NCBI GenBank assembly: GCA_947471745.1
Contig: CANJKZ010000142.1
Coordinates: 4,022,501-4,086,500, forward strand
Length of the DNA stretch: 64,000 nucleotides
Direction: 5' to 3'
Source: Closterium sp. Naga37s-1
Lineage: Eukaryota > Streptophyta > Zygnematophyceae > Desmidiales > Closteriaceae
The notes under the pieces: generated by a model
What the model was told of the DNA's origin: nothing
What the model saw: the letters and a program-made list of their open reading frames with translations, nothing else
Databases searched by the model: none
Shown here: piece by piece, positions 58,550 to 64,000 of the stretch
Layout of the letters: each line of letters opens with the position of its first letter
Numbering within the stretch: the stretch's first letter is position 1
Position numbers and translations under genes: made by a program

Positions 58550-59861
58550 CTCTCCCGTTCGCCTCCCCCCCGCTGTGATCCGTGCGGTATGCGCCGTGGC
58601 CTGTGCGCGCGCGAGGCGGAGAGCAGGCGGGGGCGAAGCACGTGTACGCGATCGAGGCGAGCAACATGGCGCACCACGCGTCCAAGCTCGCGGCGGGTAA
58701 CCCGCTGCTCGGCCAGAACATCACAGTCAGTCCCCGCGCGCGACCTACCGCACCCCACACTCCACCTCACGCACCGCCTCTCACACCACACCTTTCACCA
58801 TCTCCCGTTGAGGACGTGTCGCTGCCCTTCCGCTGCCGCCTCCCGCCGCCCTCATTTCCCCCATTTCCCCCTCCTCCTGCCCTTTCCCCCGCGCCCCCTT
58901 GCGCGCCCTCCTTGAGAGCAGATAATACACGGCAAGGCGGAGGACGTGTCGCTGCCCTTCCAGGCGGACGTACTCATCTCCGAGCCCATGGGTCAGTCCC
59001 GTTTCATCTCCGCCCGTTTCATCTCCACCCGTTTCATCTCCACCCGTTTCATCTCCGACCGTTCCCATTCCGTTTCATCTGCCCAATCTTTCGTCCAACC
59101 CAACCGCCCCTTCTCCCTCCCTTCACCCGCCCGCCCACACCCTTCGTCCTTCCCAGCGTGCAGGGCTCTGCTGGTTAACGATGCAAAGACTCGCCTCAAA
59201 ATGCACCCTCCACCTCCCCCGTCTTCCCCACCTCTTCACTTCCCCGGCGTCCCCCACCCACATCCCCCACTTGCCCCACACCCCCTTGCCCCCGCCAGGC
59301 ACGCTGCTGGTGAACGAGCGCATGCTGGAGACGTACGTGATCGCGCGCAACCGCTTCCTCAAGCCCGGGGGGAAGATGTTCCCCAGCGCTGGCAGGTGCG
59401 CTTTGAGACCGACGTCTTAAAACACTTCTTCAAACACGTGGATGTTCCCCAGCGCGGGCAGGTGCGCTGCAGTGGGGTGTGGTGCTTGCAGAGTGGCAGT
59501 TAGTGCTATCCGTGTTTCCTTGAACCTTGCTTGCGTCAATCATCACACGCCTGGGTTGTGCCTGTGCTGTCGTTAGCTTGTGCTTCTCATTCATCCTGCC
59601 TCCTGCCTCCTGCCTCCTGCCTCCTGCCTCCTGCCTTCCGTGCAGTGCTGGTGGGCATGGTAGTCTGGTAGGTAGGAGTGCCCATCCTCCCCATCCTCAT
59701 GCTCCCCCATCCCTCATCCTTCAATGCATGTGCTTTATTGCTCTCCCCCACCTCTCACCATCTCTAAACCCTGTCCCCTGCCACGTGCCATGATCCACCT
59801 CATCAGGATCCACGTGGCACCGTTCTCAGACGAGTACCTCTACGTGGAGATGGCCAATAAG
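56114..59861 (+). CDS. PRMT4: protein arginine methyltransferase, PRMT4/CARM1 type, 5' eight exons (3' part beyond window)
   Basis: Type I arginine methyltransferase using S-adenosylmethionine, a transcription and splicing coactivator in plants. Exons: 56114-56419, 56674-56736, 57198-57747, 58188-58291, 58627-58725, 58922-58991, 59299-59395 and 59807-59861, all in consistent phase. Exons 1-3 form the CARM1-specific N-terminal (PH-like) region, with Gly and Ala-rich inserts longer than in angiosperm homologues. Exon 3 ends with the diagnostic [17 protein letters not shown]. Motif I is [16 protein letters not shown], post-I is HVYAIEAS, and the double-E loop spans the exon 6/7 junction (ISEPMG then [10 protein letters not shown]), with both catalytic Glu present. 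Exon 8 reads [18 protein letters not shown]. The rest of the beta-barrel, including the THW loop, would lie past the satellite-filled intron after 59861. Exon 3 start is the least certain boundary. Confidence 0.94.
56768..56980. repeat. (TCC)n microsatellite in PRMT4 intron 2
   Basis: About 70 trinucleotides with two small interruptions. It makes artificial poly-Ser, poly-Pro, poly-Leu and poly-Arg frames. Confidence 0.98.
57955..58150. repeat. about 95-bp pyrimidine-rich tandem duplication in PRMT4 intron 3
   Basis: Two copies of a segment running from cccatttcctctccccactc to the ctctccccgcctctcccc run. Confidence 0.85.
58517..58548. repeat. poly-C tract
   Basis: About 30 uninterrupted C bases in PRMT4 intron 4; the exact length is unlikely to be reliable. 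Confidence 0.9.
58810..58831 (+). other. echo of PRMT4 exon 6 in the preceding intron
   Basis: 22 bases, from gaggacgtgtcg to ctgcccttcc, are identical to exon 6 at 58940-58961, 130 bp upstream. No clear palindromic linker lies between. Confidence 0.7.
59164..59204 (+). other. echo of PRMT4 exon 7 with a linker-like 3' edge
   Basis: ctctgctggttaacgatgca resembles the start of exon 7 (59299 onward). It is followed at 59183-59204 by GCAAAGACTCGCCTCAAAAT, which looks like a decayed palindromic linker. Confidence 0.55.
59400..59423. repeat. palindromic linker between duplicated PRMT4 exon-7 donor regions
   Basis: GCTTTGAGACCGACGTCTTA plus AAAC lies between the true exon-7 end and donor (about 59372-59399) and a second copy (about 59424-59470). 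The two share atgttccccagcgc and ggcaggtgcgc, including the GT donor. Confidence 0.82.
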
Positions 59862-60036
59862 GTACCTACCGCTGCTGACGTGGCTGTGAGGCATGCTGGT
59901 GTGTCTTTCCTTCTATTTCTTTCCTTTTTTTTTCAGTAGAAATCCCAAGATGTGCCGAAATGAAACTGACGTTTCCTCTTTCAGCACATCACATGCATGC
60001 GTGATGAATCGACCACCATGTGCAGCTTCCAGTCCT

Positions 60037-63000
60037 CACATGCCGCCATCACATGCCGCCATCACATGCCGCCATCACATGCCGCCATCACATGCCGCCA
60101 TCACATGCCGCCATCACATGCCGCCATCACATGCCGCCATCACATGCCGCCATCACATGCCGCCATCACATGCCGCCATCACATGGCCCGCCATCACATG
60201 CCGCCATCACATGCCGCCATCACATGCCGCCAATCACATGCAGCCATCACATGCCGCCATCACCTGCCGCCATCCACATGCCGCCATCACATGCCGCCAT
60301 CACATGCCGCCATCACATGCCGCCATCACATGCCGCCATCACATGCCGCCATCACATGCGCCATCACATGCCGCCATCACATGCCGCCATCACATGCCGC
60401 CATCACATGCCGCCATCACATGCCGCCATCACATGCCGCCATCACATGCCGCCATCACATGCCGCCATCACATGCCGCCATCACATGCCGCCATCACATG
60501 CCGCCATCACATGCCGCCATCACATGCCGCCATCACATGCCGCCATCACATGCCGCCATCACATGCCGCCATCACATGCCGCCATCACATGCCGCCATCA
60601 CATGCCGCCATCACATGCCGCCATCACATGCCGCCATCACATGCCGCCATCACATGCCGCCATCACATGCCGCCATCACATGCCGCCATCACATGCCGCC
60701 ATCACATGCCGCCATCACATGCCGCCATCACATGCCGCCATCACATGCCGCCATCACATGCCGCCATCACATGCCGCCATCACATGCCGCCATCACATGC
60801 CGCCATCACATGCCGCCATCACATGCCGCCATCACATGCCGCCATCACATGCCGCCATCACATGCCGCCATCACATGCCGCCATCACATGCCGCCATCAC
60901 ATGCCGCCATCACATGCCGCCATCACATGCCGCCATCACATGCCGCCATCACATGCCGCCATCACATGCCGCCATCACATGCCGCCATCACATGCCGCCA
61001 TCACATGCCGCCATCACATGCCGCCATCACATGCCGCCATCACATGCCGCCATCACATGCCGCCATCACATGCCGCCATCACATGCCGCCATCACATGCC
61101 GCCATCACATGCCGCCATCACATGCCGCCATCACATGCCGCCATCACATGCCGCCATCACATGCCGCCATCACATGCCGCCATCACATGCCGCCATCACA
61201 TGCCGCCATCACATGCCGCCATCACATGCCGCCATCACATGCCGCCATCACATGCCGCCATCACATGCCGCCATCACATGCCGCCATCACATGCCGCCAT
61301 CACATGCCGCCATCACATGCCGCCATCACATGCCGCCATCACATGCCGCCATCACATGCCGCCATCACATGCCGCCATCACATGCCGCCATCACATGCCG
61401 CCATCACATGCCGCCATCACATGCCCGCCATCACATGCCGCCATCACATGCCGCCATCACATGCCGCCATCACATTGCCGCCATCACATGCCGCCATCAC
61501 ATGCCGCCATCACATGCCGCCATCACATGCCGCCATCACATGCCGCCATCACATGCCGCCATCACATGCCGCCATCCCATGCCGCCATCACATGCCGCCA
61601 TCACATGCCGCCATCACATGCCGCCATCACATGCCGCCATCACATGCCGCCATCACATGCCGCCATCACATGCCGCACCATCACATGCCGCCATCACATG
61701 CCGCCATCACATGCCGCCATCACATGCCGCCATCACATGCCGCCATCACATGCCGCCATCACATGCCGCCATCACATGCCGCATCACACTGTCCGCCATC
61801 ACATGCCGCCATCACATGCCGCCATCACATGCCGCCATCACATGCCGCCATCACATGCCGCCATCACATGCCGCATCACATTGCTCCGCCATCCCATGCC
61901 GCCCATCACATGCCGCCATCACATGCCGCCATCACATGCCGCCATCACATTCCGCCATCACATGCCGCCATCACATGCCGCCATCACATGCCGCCATCAC
62001 ATGCCGCCATCACATGCCGCCATCACATGCCGCCATCACATGCCGCCATCACATGCCGCCATCACATGCCGCCATCACATGCCGCCATCACATGCCGCCA
62101 TCACATGCCGCCATCACATGCCGCCATCACATGCCGCCATCAACATTGCCGCCATCACATGCCGCCATCACATGCCGCCATCACATGCCGCCATCACATG
62201 CCGCCATCACATGCCGCCATCACATGCCGCCATCACATGCCGCCATCACATGCCGCCATCACATGCCGCCATCACATGCCGCCATCACATGCCGCCATCA
62301 CATGCCGCCATCACATGCCGCCATCACATGCCGCCATCACATGCCGCCATCACATGCCGCCATCACATGCCGCCCATCACATGCCGCCATCCACATGCCG
62401 CCATCACATGCCGCCATCACATGCCGCCATCACATGCCGCCATCACATGCCGCCATCACATGCCGCCATCACATGCCGCCATCACATGCCGCCATCACAT
62501 GCCGCCATCACATGCCGCCCATCACATGCCGCCATCACATGCCGCCATCACATGCCGCCATCACATGCCGCCATCACATGCCGCCATCACATGCCGCCAT
62601 CACATGCCGCCATCACATGCCGCCATCACATGCCGCCATCACATGCCGCCATCACATGCCGCCATCACATGCCGCCATCACATGCCGCCATCACATGCCG
62701 CCATCACATGCCCGCCATCACATGCCGCCATCACATGCCGCCATCACATGCCGCCATCACATGCCGCCATCACATGCCGCCATCACATGCCGCCATCACA
62801 TGCCGCCATCACATGCCGCCATCACATGCCGCCATCACATGCCGCCATCACATGCCGCCACATCACATGCCGCCATCACATGCCGCCATCACATGCCGCC
62901 ATCACATGCCGCCATCACATGCCGCCATCACATGCCGCCATCACATGCCGCCATCACATGCCGCCATCACATGCCGCCATCACATGCCGCCATCACATGC

Positions 63001-64000
63001 CGCCATCACATGCCGCCATCACATGCCGCCATCACATGCCGCCATCACATGCCGCCATCACATGCCGCCATCACATGCCGCCATCACATGCCGCCATCAC
63101 ATGCCGCCATCACATGCCGCCATCACATGCCGCCATCACATGCCGCCATCACATGCCGCCATCACATGCCGCCATCACATGCCGCCATCACATGCCGCCA
63201 TCACATGCCGCCATCACATGCCGCCATCACATGCCGCCATCACATGCCGCCATCACATGCCGCCATCACATGCCGCCATCACATGCCGCCATCACATGCC
63301 GCCATCACATGCCGCCATCACATGCCGCCATCACATGCCGCCATCACATGCCGCCATCACATGCCGCCATCACATGCCGCCATCACATGCCGCCATCACA
63401 TGCCGCCATCACATGCCGCCATCACATGCCGCCATCACATGCCGCCATCACATGCCGCCATCACATGCCGCCATCACATGCCGCCATCACATGCCGCCAT
63501 CACATGCCGCCATCACATGCCGCCATCACATGCCGCCATCACATGCCGCCATCACATGCCGCCATCACATGCCGCCATCACATGCCGCCATCACATGCCG
63601 CCATCACATGCCGCCATCACATGCCGCCATCACATGCCGCCATCACATGCCGCCATCACATGCCGCCATCACATGCCGCCATCACATGCCGCCATCACAT
63701 GCCGCCATCACATGCCGCCATCACATGCCGCCATCACATGCCGCCATCACATGCCGCCATCACATGCCGCCATCACATGCCGCCATCACATGCCGCCATC
63801 ACATGCCGCCATCACATGCCGCCATCACATGCCGCCATCACATGCCGCCATCACATGCCGCCATCACATGCCGCCATCACATGCCGCCATCACATGCCGC
63901 CATCACATGCCGCCATCACATGCCGCCATCACATGCCGCCATCACATGCCGCCATCACATGCCGCCATCACATGCCGCCATCACATGCCGCCATCACATG
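60037..64000. repeat. 13-bp satellite (ACATGCCGCCATC)n, about 300 copies, reaching the window end
   Basis: Nearly pure 13-bp tandem array within the PRMT4 intron after exon 8. 60180-62870 contains scattered single-base indels and substitutions; 62880-64000 is essentially perfect. Because 13 is not a multiple of three and the unit has no stop in any forward phase, pure stretches stay open in all three plus frames. That is a repeat artefact, not a gene. Confidence 0.98.

Noticed and set aside
651..59423. Palindromic linkers as a cloning or sequencing adapter artefact (GTCGAC is a SalI site)
   Set aside because: The centres differ between sites, several copies are visibly decayed, and the flanking duplications are diverged from each other; a raw-read check is still worthwhile.
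60037..64000. Telomere or centromere repeat
   Set aside because: The 13-bp unit does not resemble plant-type telomere repeats, and its position directly after a PRMT4 exon points to an intronic satellite; a chromosome-scale role cannot be judged from this window.

Overview
This is nuclear DNA of a green plant or streptophyte alga. The coding sequences are split by many short GT-AG introns. The recognisable genes are plant types: a peroxisomal long-chain acyl-CoA synthetase, a CARM1/PRMT4 arginine methyltransferase, a plastid-type pfkB kinase and an LRR protein of the LxGxIP kind. The transposons are also plant types: Copia with an initiator-tRNA-Met primer site, a MuDR-like MULE and a TRIM. 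High GC, dense microsatellites and long tandem arrays would suit a charophyte alga (for example a zygnematophyte), but I cannot fix the species from sequence alone.

Layout. (1) 1-14339, minus: the 5' part of a large LRR gene, with one LRR per roughly 72-bp exon, all exons in the same phase; the gene runs off the left edge. One interval holds a near-perfect 83-bp tandem array (3335-5304). (2) 14340-23600: no recognisable gene; minisatellites and an 814-bp higher-order array with exon-like minus-strand segments. (3) 23638-26597, minus: a Copia element with gag, protease and integrase but no reverse transcriptase. (4) 29128-35534, plus: a 22-exon LACS6/7-type gene ending in SKL. (5) 36991-49402: a complete 12.4-kb Mutator-like element with 195-bp terminal inverted repeats and a 9-bp target duplication. 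It carries a MuDR transposase, a Ulp1-type cysteine protease fused to an AP2 domain, and a nested 1.64-kb TRIM with its own 5-bp target duplication. (6) about 49591-53239, plus: a pfkB sugar-kinase-family gene; the MULE sits about 190 bp upstream of its putative start. (7) 56114-59861 and beyond, plus: the first eight exons of a PRMT4/CARM1 gene. The following intron is filled by about 4 kb of a 13-bp satellite that reaches the window end.

The most unusual signal is a short palindrome with arms CTTTTGAG...CTCAAAAG. It recurs in three unrelated genes (LRR, LACS, PRMT4), and at most sites lies exactly between two tandem copies of about 25-100 bp of local sequence, usually around an exon edge. 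It is also the joint of every unit of the 83-bp array. I found no convincing copy in the transposon-rich stretches. It may mark an undescribed insertion or duplication process that reshapes exons and splice sites.
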